From assembly GCA_013306675.1 (NCBI GenBank), contig JABLUY010000171.1:20789-84788 (forward strand): a stretch of 64,000 nt of DNA. Reading direction: 5' to 3'. This document shows positions 19,329 to 30,300 of the stretch, in pieces. The DNA comes from Thraustochytrium sp. TN22 (Eukaryota; Sar; Bigyra; Thraustochytrida; Thraustochytriidae). The notes beneath the pieces are model-generated. The model was not told where the DNA came from. It saw only the letters and a list, made by a program, of their open reading frames with translations, and did no database searches. Position numbers and translations under genes: made by a program. Each line of letters begins with the position of its first letter. Within the stretch, counting starts at the first letter, position 1.

Positions 19329-20438
19329 ATGGCGGCCATGGCGGCCGGGGAGGCCATGGGCGCGGCGCACGAGGCGGACGACGACCTGCGCGAGCTGCTG
19401 GCGGCGCTGGAGCCGCTGCCGCTGCAGTACCTGGACGCCATGCTGGGTGGCATGCTGTTCCCGTCCGGCAAGGTGGCCGACCTGCAGCAGTGGCGAGGCA
19501 ATACGGCGCTCGCCGAGTCGCTGCGCAACATGTACCTGCGCAAGGCCTTCGGCCGCGGCGAGGTGTACGAGGAGGGCCTGCGGCGCGCGGCGGACCCGGG
19601 ATTTCTGCCGACGCGGCAGGAGCTGATTGATCTCTTCGGGCTGCAGCGGCCCACGCCAGAGGCGTGGGTGCGGGCCAGCCCCAAGGCGCACCTGGAGCGC
19701 AAGCAGCAGCTCATGCGCCAGGCGCTCATGGCGTCGCCGCCTGGCAGCGTGGAGGCGTGGTCGCTCGAGGATAAGCTCGAGGCGCTAGGATGCGCGGTGT
19801 GGGGCCGCGGGCCCTTCAACCTGGTCGCCGAGGAGACCGGCCGGTACGAGTTCTACACGCGTGAGTTCATTGAGAACCTGGCCGCCTATCTGCATGGCCG
19901 CCTGGAGGCGCTCGGCGGCGGCGCCTTGGTGGAGGTTGGCGCGGGCAACGGTTCGCTGAGCCATTTCGTGAACGCCGTGCTGGAGGCGCGCGGGTCTGCG
20001 CACCGCTGCGTCGCCAGTGATCCGGACCTGCGGCCAGCGCCGCGGCAGCGCCTCGGGCCCTCGGGCGACTCGCGCGATTACCCGGTGGAGCCGCTGGATC
20101 TGCAAGGCGCGCTGCAGAAGCACAAACCCAAGATCGTGCTGTGCGCGTGGATGCCCATGGACACGGACTGGAGCGCCGAGATGCGCGCGTGCCCGTCAGT
20201 GCACGAGTACGTCTTGGTCGGTGAGGCGGACGTGGGCGCCTGCGGCCACAACTGGCTCACCTGGGGAAACTCTGAGTACAAAGAGGCGGCTCACGCGGGC
20301 GACGCCGCCACGCCGCCTTACGCGGCCGAGGGCTGGACGCGCGTCGACCTCCCGGACATCTCCCGCTGGCAGATGCAGCGCTACGATAGCGACCATTATG
20401 CTGGGAACTCGGTCACGGTGTCGTTTCGCCGTGCTTAA
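19329..20438 (+). CDS. SAM-dependent methyltransferase-like protein, family unknown
   Basis: The 369-aa product has a class I methyltransferase motif I (ALVEVGAGNGSLSHFV, about residues 199-214), followed by an acidic end-of-strand CVASDPDL and a strand IVLCAWMPMDTDW that occupies the place of motif IV. A distinctive downstream motif YVLVGEADVGACGHNWLTWGN looks conserved-type but I cannot assign it to a named family. The N-terminal 190 residues are mostly helical with no clear domain. Substrate unknown. The start at 19329 is the first ATG; upstream codons in frame overlap the RED promoter. Its stop faces the stop of the E2 gene, 233 bp away. Confidence 0.7.
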   Translation: MAAMAAGEAMGAAHEADDDLRELLAALEPLPLQYLDAMLGGMLFPSGKVADLQQWRGNTALAESLRNMYLRKAFGRGEVYEEGLRRAADPGFLPTRQELIDLFGLQRPTPEAWVRASPKAHLERKQQLMRQALMASPPGSVEAWSLEDKLEALGCAVWGRGPFNLVAEETGRYEFYTREFIENLAAYLHGRLEALGGGALVEVGAGNGSLSHFVNAVLEARGSAHRCVASDPDLRPAPRQRLGPSGDSRDYPVEPLDLQGALQKHKPKIVLCAWMPMDTDWSAEMRACPSVHEYVLVGEADVGACGHNWLTWGNSEYKEAAHAGDAATPPYAAEGWTRVDLPDISRWQMQRYDSDHYAGNSVTVSFRRA

Positions 20439-20671
20439 TTTTTATAAAATGGATTCGAGCGATGTGCAGCGCGCAGCCAGCGCGCACGTTGCATGGGTGG
20501 GCCCTCGAGTTGAATTTTTGCAAAATGGTTTTGTGTTTGTGCAGGCGAGCCTGGGAGAGACCAAGCGTGGAGACAGGATTGGTTGGAAAAGGGAGGGAGG
20601 GAGGAACGAAGCTTTGCGCAGTGCTACGGGATGAGCGGCGTTCGCACCGCGCGTTGCGCGTGGGACCGTCC

Positions 20672-22936
20672 TCAAGTGAGATTAATGACGCCAGTATCGG
20701 CGTCCTTGTCCACGACGGGCACGATGTGCTGCGAGGAGGCGTCAAACGGAAAGGCGGTTTTGGAAGAAGAAGAAGGAGACGAAGAAGACGAAGACGAAGA
20801 AGAAGAAGAAGAAGAAGAAGAGGAGGAGGAAGAGGAGGAAGAGGAGGGCCGCGGCGAGACGTTGTTCGCAAGCGCCTGGCGAATCTGGTCGACGCTCTCC
20901 TTGAGGACGGTGTTGACCGGCTTGCGCGAGGCTAGAAAGCCTCCCATCCCGACGCCAAAGAGCTCGCCCATCATCTCGGCCATGGCCGATCCAGGAAAGA
21001 GGCCCTGCGCGGGCGCTTCGCTAACCTGCTGGCGGCTGGCTGCGTCAGTGGCCTCTTCCTCCTTGAGCCAGCGGTCGCACTGCGCCTCGATATCCTGGTG
21101 CTTGAGCCTGAAGTGGATATCGAGAACGTCGCGGAAGAGATAGGGCGGGTTGTGCATCATGTCGAGGATGGCCCAGCGCAGCGTGTTGCTTTTCACGGAG
21201 AGGTTGTACTGGTCGGAAGCGCGGTCTCCTTGTGGCGTGTTCATGGTGCTTTCGTAGCCCGGCTCGTTAAAGTAGGGCTTGTCGACGAGAATGAGCGCCT
21301 GGATGGAGATGATAACTTGCAGCAGCGTGCTTTTGGACGGCTCCCAGCCGGGGCCGGACCAGGTACCCAGCAGTGAGAGGCAGACCTTGCCGTCCTGGTA
21401 CAGGTTCGGGTTAAAGCGGACCGTGCCGCCGCCGGTGGTCTTGAAGATGACGAGCGGCGGCTGTACCGGGTAGTTCTTGGGGAAGAACACGTCAAAGAGG
21501 AAGGCACCATTCTCGTACGGCGTGTCAGCCGGGCCGATGATGAGGAGCGAGAGCACGTCTGGGCGGTCCTCGTCCACGCGCATGAAGACGCTGCTGGCCC
21601 AGGCGAGCGGCAGGTTCGTGCTGAGTGTGGCAATCTCGCGTGAGATTTTCCGCATGCGCTGCGCGGCCACGCCGCCGCCCGCAGCGCTCGCCTGCTGCAT
21701 AGCCTGCTGCAGAAAGTGGTATCGCACCATGGGCCGTGGCCGCGTCTGCGCGAGCTCCAGCAGTGCCACGGAGCGGAACTGGATGTCGCGCATCGCATCC
21801 TCGTAGCCGCGGCGGCGCTGCGCCTCGCTCTGCACGCCCGATGTGGCATTGACCAAATTGCGTCGTGCCGCGCGGCTCACGGGCTTCCCGGCCTCCACGG
21901 CCCCGCGATAGTATCGGTGCGCGTGAAGCTGTTTACCGATGCGGTCCACAGCGGCCTTGAGGCGCTCGAAAAAGCCGTGCGCCTCACTGGCCTCGACATC
22001 GCCCCCCGCGTCGCCCACCTCGTCTGCGTCGCCCGCAAGCACGCGCTTGCCCTGGACGTCCAGGCGCATCATGGATGCCAGAATGGTGGTGGACTTGGCG
22101 CCCTGCTGCGAGGTGGCGGTCGTCGCGGCGGCGGCAGAACCCGCCGCGTCGTCCTCGGAGCCCGAGTCGATCTCCACGGGGTCGCGCTGCTCGTGCACGA
22201 GGAGCCCTGGCATGCCAGAGTGCATGGGCTGCCTGGCGAGCTCCTCGGTGAGCGCCAAAAGCTCCTCGTAGAACGCGCTCCGCTTGCTCACATCGATAGT
22301 GCTGTCATTGAGCCACCAGGTGCGCAGCACAGAGACAAGGCTGCGCTCTTTCAGTGCGGCGTCCTCACCTGCTTCTCCAGGCTGCGCGCGCTTGCGCGAG
22401 CGGCCGCGGCCTCGAGAGGGCAGCGGGTCCGCGACCGCGGTCCTGAGCTGGCCGAGCGGCAGCGCCATGAGGCCGGCGAGCCCCAGGAGCGCGTGCTGGC
22501 CGGCGAGCTGGCCGGCCTCGGCGGCGAGCGAGTGGCGCAGCTCGCGCAGCGCCGCGCAGAGCTTCGCGTCATGCTCTTGCTCACGCGCCTCGGCGGCCTT
22601 TTGCGCCGCCACTGACCTCTTCTCAGACCCCTGGCTCCCGCCGTAGCCCGTGCCGGCCACGAAGCCGCCGCGCTTGCTGCCGCCGGTGGCCGCGGACTTG
22701 GCGCGCTTTTTGCCGCCGCGGCGGCGCGCGCCGCCGCCGCCGCCGCTCGCCGCGGCCAGCATCACCACGCCCTCCACCAGGCCCGCCAGCACGCGCAGCT
22801 GGCCGGCGCGCAGCTCCTTGCCCGCCACCTCGCCCGCGTAGCTCTCCAGCGCGCCGCGCTCCAGCATGAGCTCCAGGTCGCCCACCGGCACGCCCGCCAC
22901 CGCGCGCCCGCCGCTGCCCGTCAGGTCGATGGCCAT
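20672..22936 (-). CDS. BIRC6-type ubiquitin-conjugating (E2) protein with long N-terminal extension
   Basis: The 754-aa product contains a large-class UBC domain (about 428-625): LSTNLPLAWASSVFMRVDE, IIGPADTPYENGAFLFDVFFP, RFNPNLYQDGKVCLSLLGTW with active-site Cys519, and PYFNEPGYES. This pattern is that of the BIRC6/Apollon and UBE2O/UBE2Z group, which attach ubiquitin to substrates directly. No BIR repeat is seen. The region before the UBC is helical with low-complexity Ala/Gly-Lys stretches. Short SUMO-binding-like motifs occur at the start (AIDLT), in the middle (PVEIDSGSEDD) and at the last residues (GVINLT). A run of about 26 serines precedes the C-terminus. ATG 22936 has a strong context (GCC ATG G); the ATG at 23149 would add 71 basic low-complexity residues. 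Confidence 0.85.
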   Translation of the reverse strand: MAIDLTGSGGRAVAGVPVGDLELMLERGALESYAGEVAGKELRAGQLRVLAGLVEGVVMLAAASGGGGGARRRGGKKRAKSAATGGSKRGGFVAGTGYGGSQGSEKRSVAAQKAAEAREQEHDAKLCAALRELRHSLAAEAGQLAGQHALLGLAGLMALPLGQLRTAVADPLPSRGRGRSRKRAQPGEAGEDAALKERSLVSVLRTWWLNDSTIDVSKRSAFYEELLALTEELARQPMHSGMPGLLVHEQRDPVEIDSGSEDDAAGSAAAATTATSQQGAKSTTILASMMRLDVQGKRVLAGDADEVGDAGGDVEASEAHGFFERLKAAVDRIGKQLHAHRYYRGAVEAGKPVSRAARRNLVNATSGVQSEAQRRRGYEDAMRDIQFRSVALLELAQTRPRPMVRYHFLQQAMQQASAAGGGVAAQRMRKISREIATLSTNLPLAWASSVFMRVDEDRPDVLSLLIIGPADTPYENGAFLFDVFFPKNYPVQPPLVIFKTTGGGTVRFNPNLYQDGKVCLSLLGTWSGPGWEPSKSTLLQVIISIQALILVDKPYFNEPGYESTMNTPQGDRASDQYNLSVKSNTLRWAILDMMHNPPYLFRDVLDIHFRLKHQDIEAQCDRWLKEEEATDAASRQQVSEAPAQGLFPGSAMAEMMGELFGVGMGGFLASRKPVNTVLKESVDQIRQALANNVSPRPSSSSSSSSSSSSSSSSSSSSSSSPSSSSKTAFPFDASSQHIVPVVDKDADTGVINLT

Positions 22937-22964
22937 GGCTGCCGCCGCCGCGCCGCGACCGCCG

Positions 22965-22996
<32 letters not shown>

Positions 22997-24177
22997 CGCC
23001 GCCGCCGCCGTCGCGCGAGCTCGCGCCGCGCCCCGCGCGGACTTGCTTTCTGGCTTTGCTGATTCTCCTTCATCACCGCGTTGTCGATCCCTCGCCGCTC
23101 TCCCTCCTCTTCTTCCTCTTGCCAACTTGAAGTTCAAGTTCAACTTCATGATGTAGGCCTAGTTCAAGACTTACCACCTCCTCGTCCTCCACTGCAAGTC
23201 GCGGAGAACGGGAGGCCATGTCGAGCAAGTCTGCATTCAAGTCTTCAAGAGCTCAAGCTCGATTGCTCCTCCCCGGGCCGAGCCCGGCTGTCTCCGCGCC
23301 TCCAGCTGAGCTGAGCTTAACTGTAAGGAATCATCCAAGGCGCGGACGGCGCTCGAACGGTGGTGGTTGCGGAGTTGTGCACGTAACGTTAGTTAGTTGT
23401 GCACCAGAAGCGTACAGGGGGGAGCTCAGAGGAAATCCAGAGTCACAAGAAACGCACGTTCAGTCCCCATGCTGCGGGAGCGAACGTGAGTACGGAATTA
23501 CGTTCGCGGCTGCACATCGTGTGACGCTAGCTTGTGCTCACAAAGAGCCGGGTGGTGATGTAGATGATAAACCGGAGCACTCACGTCGCAGGAGCACGGG
23601 GTCACCGACGAGGCCGCTGCGGCTCTGAGGCAGCTCAGGCTGCAAATGGCGCGGAAGCCTTTTAGATTTAGCATTGGTCTCGCCTGACCCGGGACACTTT
23701 GAGGTGGTCACTGGCTGACACTCCGCTCCACCTTGCCCAAGACGGACACCGTCGCGTGAGGCAGCGCCAGGCGCCTCTACCTGCACAAATAAAAAGAAGA
23801 GACGGACGGGACCGGGCAGCCAGGGCCGACGAAGCGCGCCACAAGCGCTAGGAAGTTGTGGAGGGCTATTCCGCACGGAGATGAAGATGCCATTTTTGTA
23901 TGCGCGCACGGAGACGAAGATGCCATTGCTGTTGGCGAGATCACCCGCACCCTGCAGGAAGGGGTAGACACTGTCTCGACTGTGTGCCGGTGCTGCTGGT
24001 GATGGTCTCGGAACCAGGCCAAGCTGGGCACCCAAATGGCGACCGAGCTGCTGGGACCGGCCTGCTTCCTGTCTTGGTGCTGGCCGTGCCGCCATGGCCG
24101 AGCGTCACAAGGTGTCAACACAGGGTTCATTCGTCTTATAAGCTGTGAATGCGCGCTCTCAACTGACAGCTCCTAGC
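22937..24177. other. Intergenic region, E2 upstream sequence and 3' side of the next gene
   Basis: GC-rich and GCC-repeat-rich from 22940 to 23040, where an extended E2 start at 23149 remains possible. The rest has ordinary composition. Several 60-185-codon ORFs on both strands show no domain, and I do not support any of them. Confidence 0.55.
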
Positions 24178-26787
24178 TTAGTCGTCGAGCGTGGCGTCGT
24201 CCGGCTTGAAGATGGCGGCGGTGGTCATGTCCTCGTTGAGGCGGTCGCGGAGCTCCTCGGCATTGAAAGCAAGGTTGCGCTTTGCGAGGCGGCGGTTGTA
24301 CTGGAGCTCGATGGAGTGGAGGAATTCAGTCTTGAGGTCGTAGTGCAGGGTGATGCGCGGGGCGTAGTAGCCCCACTGCTTGCGGTCGGGCTCAACCCAG
24401 GAGACGGCGACCATCTCGTTGGCGTCGCCGGAGATGGAGCGCTCCTCGGTGGTGATGTTGGCGCCCTTGCGCTGCAGGTACTTGTTAAAGTTCTGCATGT
24501 CGAGGCGGCGGTTGGCGACCTGGCGCAGGGTGATGAGGCCCTGGGCGTTATGCGTGACGATGTTGAAGGCGCGCTTGCAGACGAACATGAAGAGCGCGAA
24601 GAAGGCGACATTAATGGCGAACCAGAGGAAGGGCGTGTTGCGCATGAGCGGCTCAACGATGCTGCGCATCCAGGTGGTGTTGACGACGGACCACTGGCCA
24701 GTGAGCCGGTCGAGCGTGTTGAAGGCGAGAGTCCCGGCCAGCACGAGCTGGATGATCTCGAGCGACTTGCTGGACTTCTCGGAGTGGATCTGCAGGTCGC
24801 AGAGCTGGCGCGTGTAGCTCTGCGAGCCCTCGTTAATGGTCATGATCTTGCGCTCGCGCAAAGTCTCGACCATGTTGGAGAGCAGCTCAAGGTGGCGGCG
24901 CGTCGCGTTCACGGATTTGATGAGGTCGGCTGCGCGACGTACGAGCTGGTCCTTCATGTCGGCGACCTGGAGGCGCTCGTACAGAGAGCGCCCACTCTGC
25001 TCGGGCGGCTGCGGCGGCACCACCACCTCCTCGAGCGACTCGCGGATAAAGCCGAGGATCTCTTCGAGCAGAATGACCTGCTCAGTGAGCTTGGTGTGCT
25101 CCTGCAGGCACCACGCGTAGGCGCGCGGGTCACTGGTGGCAGCGTCCACGTGCTGGCGCAGCTCCTTCATCTCGTCCAGCAGCATATAGAGGCGGTTGAA
25201 GAAGTTCTGCAGGAACAAGTCGGTGCTCTGGAACTGCAAGTAGGCGCAGAGCAAAGGCTCGTGGTGGCGCGAGTTGGGCCCAGCGACGAGCAGGCCGTGC
25301 GCGCCAAAGACGAGCGCATCGTGCTCGCTAATGTCGTAGGCCGCGCGCGTGTCGCCCAGGACCTGCTTTAGCTCGTTCTCATACTCGCCTTGGTCCATGA
25401 ACTCCTCCGCGGTCAGGTGCGGCGTGATCTCATTGGCCACGATGAGGTTCACCTTGTTGCGGTTCTCCGCATAGTTGTTGTACACCAGCTGCATGAGCTT
25501 GCGCTGGTGGCCGGAGATGACCGAGTCAATGATCTTGCTGCTGTCCACGTGCACGTCGACCAGCAGGCGCGCCAGGTGGTCGAGACTGATGTTATCCTTG
25601 ATACGGTCCATGACAGCCTCCACCTGCATGCCGTAAAAGAGCGTGCCGTCACTGTTGACCGAGACGCCGAAGGTCTCCACCTGCACGACGCCATCCTCGT
25701 TGGGATAGTGAATGTTGGCCTCGAAGTTGACGTGGTCCGACAGCGTATAGTCCAAGATGCTGATGCTCGTCAGGCCCGGCGAGAGCTCCAGCTTGGTCCC
25801 GGACGTATTGGTATCCACGTTGGCGGTGAAGAAGCCACCCTGCACGCGCTCCGTGCTGCCAATGTTATTGTTGAGCTGCACGATGTTGTTCGTACCGAAC
25901 GGAATGTACTCGCTGACGATGACCGAGACCGAGTTCAACGTGATGACCTCATCCAGCTCGTCCCGGATCGCGTTGTCGCCTTGGCCGCATTCGTGCGCGC
26001 GGTGAGCGTTGCTCAGCGTCGGACGCCCGCCGTGCCGCAAGCACTGCGGGATGTATGCGCTGCTCACGTACGAGACGTCCTCGGTGTTCATGACCGTGCT
26101 CTTGCGCACGTACCCGGACGCGCTCTGCAGGTAAAAACACTCCTCCTCTTCGCGCCACTGCACCTTGAGGAGTTCGCGCGTCCCCGGCGCAAACACCATC
26201 TCGTGCACGGCCTCGCGGTCCTGCTTGCCCAGCTTCTTGAGCAGCTCCTCGCCCTTCTCGCTCACCTGGAAGCACGTCACCGGCTGGTACTCCTTGCTGC
26301 TCAGTTTCAAGCCGTTCAACAGCTCCTCCTCTCGCAAAAAGTCCAAGTCGCTCTTGCCCTCCTGCGACACGTTAAAGTATGCTCGTCGCAGCCCGATCAG
26401 CTCGCTCGACGGCGCATAGTCGTAGTCGAACACCTGCAGCACGATGCCCTCGTAGATGAGCACCTGCACCGCCTGCTTGCGGATCCACTCCTCCTTTTCG
26501 TCCTCGCTGCGCGCCGCGTGCGAGTACAGGCTGATCATGTACAGCAGCCTATTCTGCGTCTCCGTCAGCCCGGTATTGGACGCCGACCCGGCGCTGTCGC
26601 TGTCATCGTCCTCGTCATCACTGTCCACGTCCAGGCCCAGCCCTGCGCCCAGGGCGCCGCCCTCCTTCTTCTCCCCGCCATCCTCGCCGCCCTCCCCCTG
26701 CTGCTGCCCCGCCGCCTCCTCCTCCTCCTCCTCCTCCTCGCCATCATCCACCACGTCCTCCTCGTCTTCCGGCACGACTTTCTTCAT
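24178..26787 (-). CDS. Unknown protein with acidic N-terminus and two C-terminal membrane helices
   Basis: The 869-aa product begins with a 65-residue Glu/Asp-rich tract. A long alpha/beta region follows (about 80-520) containing short conserved-looking patterns (LNNNIGSTERVQGGFFTANV, GVSVNSDGTLFYGMQVE). Next is an amphipathic helical region with likely coiled coil (about 530-670), then two hydrophobic helices (about 674-694 and 716-739), and a charged 130-residue C-terminal domain. The helix pair after a coiled coil recalls the topology of CorA-like or tethering proteins, but the GMN-type signature is absent. I do not recognise the family. ATG 26787 opens the frame right before the acidic tract. 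The gene is divergent from the giant ectodomain gene, with 584 bp between starts. Confidence 0.75.
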   Translation of the reverse strand: MKKVVPEDEEDVVDDGEEEEEEEEAAGQQQGEGGEDGGEKKEGGALGAGLGLDVDSDDEDDDSDSAGSASNTGLTETQNRLLYMISLYSHAARSEDEKEEWIRKQAVQVLIYEGIVLQVFDYDYAPSSELIGLRRAYFNVSQEGKSDLDFLREEELLNGLKLSSKEYQPVTCFQVSEKGEELLKKLGKQDREAVHEMVFAPGTRELLKVQWREEEECFYLQSASGYVRKSTVMNTEDVSYVSSAYIPQCLRHGGRPTLSNAHRAHECGQGDNAIRDELDEVITLNSVSVIVSEYIPFGTNNIVQLNNNIGSTERVQGGFFTANVDTNTSGTKLELSPGLTSISILDYTLSDHVNFEANIHYPNEDGVVQVETFGVSVNSDGTLFYGMQVEAVMDRIKDNISLDHLARLLVDVHVDSSKIIDSVISGHQRKLMQLVYNNYAENRNKVNLIVANEITPHLTAEEFMDQGEYENELKQVLGDTRAAYDISEHDALVFGAHGLLVAGPNSRHHEPLLCAYLQFQSTDLFLQNFFNRLYMLLDEMKELRQHVDAATSDPRAYAWCLQEHTKLTEQVILLEEILGFIRESLEEVVVPPQPPEQSGRSLYERLQVADMKDQLVRRAADLIKSVNATRRHLELLSNMVETLRERKIMTINEGSQSYTRQLCDLQIHSEKSSKSLEIIQLVLAGTLAFNTLDRLTGQWSVVNTTWMRSIVEPLMRNTPFLWFAINVAFFALFMFVCKRAFNIVTHNAQGLITLRQVANRRLDMQNFNKYLQRKGANITTEERSISGDANEMVAVSWVEPDRKQWGYYAPRITLHYDLKTEFLHSIELQYNRRLAKRNLAFNAEELRDRLNEDMTTAAIFKPDDATLDD

Positions 26788-27031
26788 GCTCTCCGTGTCC
26801 CGCCTCGCCCTGCTCGTCCGTCGCGTCCAGTCGAGTGCCCTGCGCCGCCTCGCTGTACAGCAGCAGCAGCACCACCAGCACCAAGAGCAAGGACGACAGG
26901 CGGGCCTCGCTCGCCGGCGGCCTCGACGCCGCGCAGCGGTGTCCGCGAGCGCCTGCCTGCGCTCCTGTTTGCCTGCCTGCCTGCCCCGCCCGCCCGCCCG
27001 CCCGCCCGCCGGCCGGCCTGCCCGGGACGCG

Positions 27032-27063
<32 letters not shown>

Positions 27064-27371
27064 GCCGCGAGTCTCGCCGCGCTCAGCGAGGCAAGCAAGT
27101 TATTCGAGTTTGACATCATCCTCCTTGATGATGGGCTGCTAACGCCGCCCAACGGCATGCGCCAGCTGGGGGGGGCCTGCGCGCCTCGGCGGCGGCGCCG
27201 CGCCCCCGCGCCAGGCAGGCGCCGCGCAGCTGGGGGGTGCCGGCTGCGCAACCCATTCCGCGGCCCGCAAGACGTTGCGCTGGGACGAGGAGCTCTGTCA
27301 GAGCGCGGGCTGGGCTCGCGCGGCGCAATTTGAATTTGAACGGGCGGCGCGCTCGGGCGGCGCGCGGCGCG
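26788..27371. promoter_or_regulatory. Divergent upstream region, very GC-rich
   Basis: Lies between the starts of the 869-aa (-) and 3,946-aa (+) genes. It contains a (CCCG)n-like tract at 26985-27065 and CGCC runs. The + frame is open from a GTG at 27237, but the first ATG is 27372. No other gene seen. Confidence 0.5.
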
Positions 27372-30300
27372 ATGCAGAGCGTGCGCAGGGCGTCGTACGC
27401 GGTGATCCACCGCGTGGTGGCGGCGCGAGCCGCGCAGCCCGGGCAGCTGACGGCGGTGAGCGAGGACGTGCTCCGAAAGAGGCAGGACGAGAGCGACGCC
27501 AAGGCAGGGACGAGGGAGGCGGGCGCCGTGGAGGACGCGGAGATTGAGGAGTTCCTGCGCAAGGCGAAGAAAGGAGGAGGAGCGGACGTGGTGCCAGATG
27601 GCGGGGAGAAGGCGAGGAGGTCCGTGCGCAGGCTGTCGCAGACGCAGCAGGATCTGCGAACGAAGCTGCTGCACTCCACGACGCCGCTGGCGACGGCGCG
27701 CATGCATATTCTGGAGCGCTGGACGCACGCCTACCTCATGCTCAAGCTGCTGCTGGTGGCAGTCTTGGCGGTTCTCCTCCTCCTGTTTGGGTTCCTTGGC
27801 GAGAAGGCCGCGGCCGCGGACGATGTGGACCAGTTCGTCTTCAAGATCATGACCACCTTTGGCTTTTTGACGCTCTTCGCGTCCATGCTGGGCATCTACG
27901 GCGCGTCGCGCGTCAAGCGCGATCTACTCAAGGACGACGATGGCATGGGCACGCCGGGCCAGCAGATGCTGGAGGCCTTCTTTCACGCCTCGCTCGCCTT
28001 CAACGTTGTCGCATTGCCGGTTTCGCTGGCCGTCCTCGTGGACCGTGACACCTTCCTCAACGATGGAGCCTTTGGCGACACAGAGCGATACGCCACGGCC
28101 GGCTCCTGGATCATCCTCTTGGTCTCGCTGCTCATGCTCTGGGCGATGCGGCGCGTCATCGACATTGTCACCTATTACGAGATGGCGCAGAGCTTTCTGG
28201 AGTCCTTCTCGACGCTGCTTGTCGGCCTCGGCGTGCTTGGCCTGCTCACAGCATTCTCCCTGCTCGACTTCGGCCAGTTCCTGGAGGACGACTCGCTCAA
28301 CGCCGGTCTCCTCACGATCGTGCACGTTTTTATTTCGCTCTGTGTGCTGATCATCATCATGAGCGTGCTCGGCTACGGTGCGGCGCTCATCGAGCACGTC
28401 GGGCTGCTCCGCCTGCACCTCGTCGGCATGGCCGTGCTGGCCGTCTGCGTGCTGGCCATGGCCATTTCCTTTGGTGTGGCAGACATCGGAGGGCTCATCA
28501 CCGACAACTGCCGCGGCATCCTGCAGATCATGTCCGAGGACTGGTGGAGTGATACGGTCCGCTGCGACAAATATGGCGGCGCCGCCATGGGCGCTCAGAT
28601 CGAGGTCTACGACGAGGACTCGGACACGTACGTCTATGTCTCGAGTGGCGTGGGCCTGTCTGCGCGCTGCCCGGATGCGAGCCTCAATGCCTTCGCCTGG
28701 GAGTACTACGATGTCGAGGCGGCCAACGCCACCATCTACGAAGGCTGCCTCAACGAGGCCTGCTGCCAGGTGCTGGCTAACCACCTCCTCCAGCATCTGA
28801 GCCTGATCGCCTTTGGCTGCGCAGCGCTCTTCTGTTGCTGCCTCATCGCCATCCGCGCCGACTGGTGGCTCATTCAGCACACACCGCCGCGCATGGCCCG
28901 CGTCAAGCTGGTCTCGCGCCGCCACGCGCAAATTTTGCTAGCCTGCATCCTTCTCCTCATCGTGGCATTTATCGTGGCCTTCATGGTTTACTTCAACAAC
29001 GCCGCGGTGCGCACCACGTCCAGCACCGTGGCGAGCCAGCTCCAGGCCAACGCGACCGGCACCTCGCGCGTCGTGGTTGAGGACCTGCACCTCTGCACGA
29101 ACGGCGTGCGCGACGGCAACGAGACCGACGTGGACTGTGGTGGCGCGCTGGCCGGCGGCGGCTGCGATGCCCGCTGCGGTATCGGGCGCACCTGCGCCGA
29201 CGACGACGACTGCCTCTCCGGCAAGTGCGACGCAAGCGCCTTGGTGTGCCGCCGCGAGACGGCCTGGGAGCAGTGCACGAACGGCGTGCGCGATGGCTCT
29301 GAGACAGGCGTCGACTGCGGCGGCGGCGAGTGCAGAACGCTGCTCATGGAGCTGCTCGAGGAGTACGATGGCAACTCAACTGCCTTGGAAAACGTCACCG
29401 GCGCCTTTCTTTGCGATCTGCGCGAGGTCTGCTCCGTCGACGCGGATTGCCTCTCCAAGTACTGCGACCAGGGTCTCTGTGCCAGTTGCCAGGACAACAT
29501 CAAGAACTCTGATGAAGGCGACGTGGACTGCGGCTCCTCGCGCTGCGCGCAGTACTACGAGACGTACCCCGAGGACTCGCCCTCTGCGTTCGCCGCGGAC
29601 CCCGCTGCCGACCAGGACGGGCTCTGCAGGGATGGGCGCACCTGCTCGGCGCCCTCGCAGTGCTCGAGCGGGGTCTGCAATGAGGAGTACGGCGTCTGCA
29701 TGTCTTGCGCCAACGGCGTGCAGGACGGCGACGAGACGGACGTCGACTGCGGAGGCAAGGTCTGCCAGCGTCGCTGCGCCGTGGGCGAGGGCTGCCTGCA
29801 CGCCTTCGACTGCCACACGCAGCGCTGCACAACCAACTGCTCGGACGGCTCGTGCGAGGCCAACGGCGTGTGCGAGGCGCTCTTCAACATCACTGACCTG
29901 CTGGCCGGTGGCGACACCTCGCTCGATGCCGCCACCCTCGAGTCGTACACGCAAATCGCCATCGACTGCACGGACGGTGCGCGCGACACGCACGAGACCG
30001 ACGTGGACTGCGGCGGCTCGCTTTGCCTGGCCATTGGTCTCACTTGCGGTGACGGCGCCTCGTGCATGGAGCACGCCGATTGCAGCTCCTCGTACTGCTA
30101 CGCCGGGACCTGCGCCTCGTGTGAGAATAATGTGACTGACGGCGCCGAGACCGACGTCGACTGCGGTGGCGCCGCCTGTCCCAAGCGATGCGGCCTGGAC
30201 CGTGGCTGCCGCGAGGACAGCGACTGCCGCGACGGCTTCTTCTGCTGGACCGAGGCCACGCTGCAGTACGTGCTGCAGCTCCTTGAGGATCTGGGCCTCG

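Noticed and set aside
20439-20671. Small gene between the methyltransferase and E2 genes
   Set aside because: The ORFs here extend into the poly-Ser coding region of the E2 in other frames and have no domain.
25390-27333. 647-codon + strand ORF opposite the 869-aa gene
   Set aside because: Antisense shadow; composition is Leu/Val/His-rich and ends in the GC-rich promoter region.
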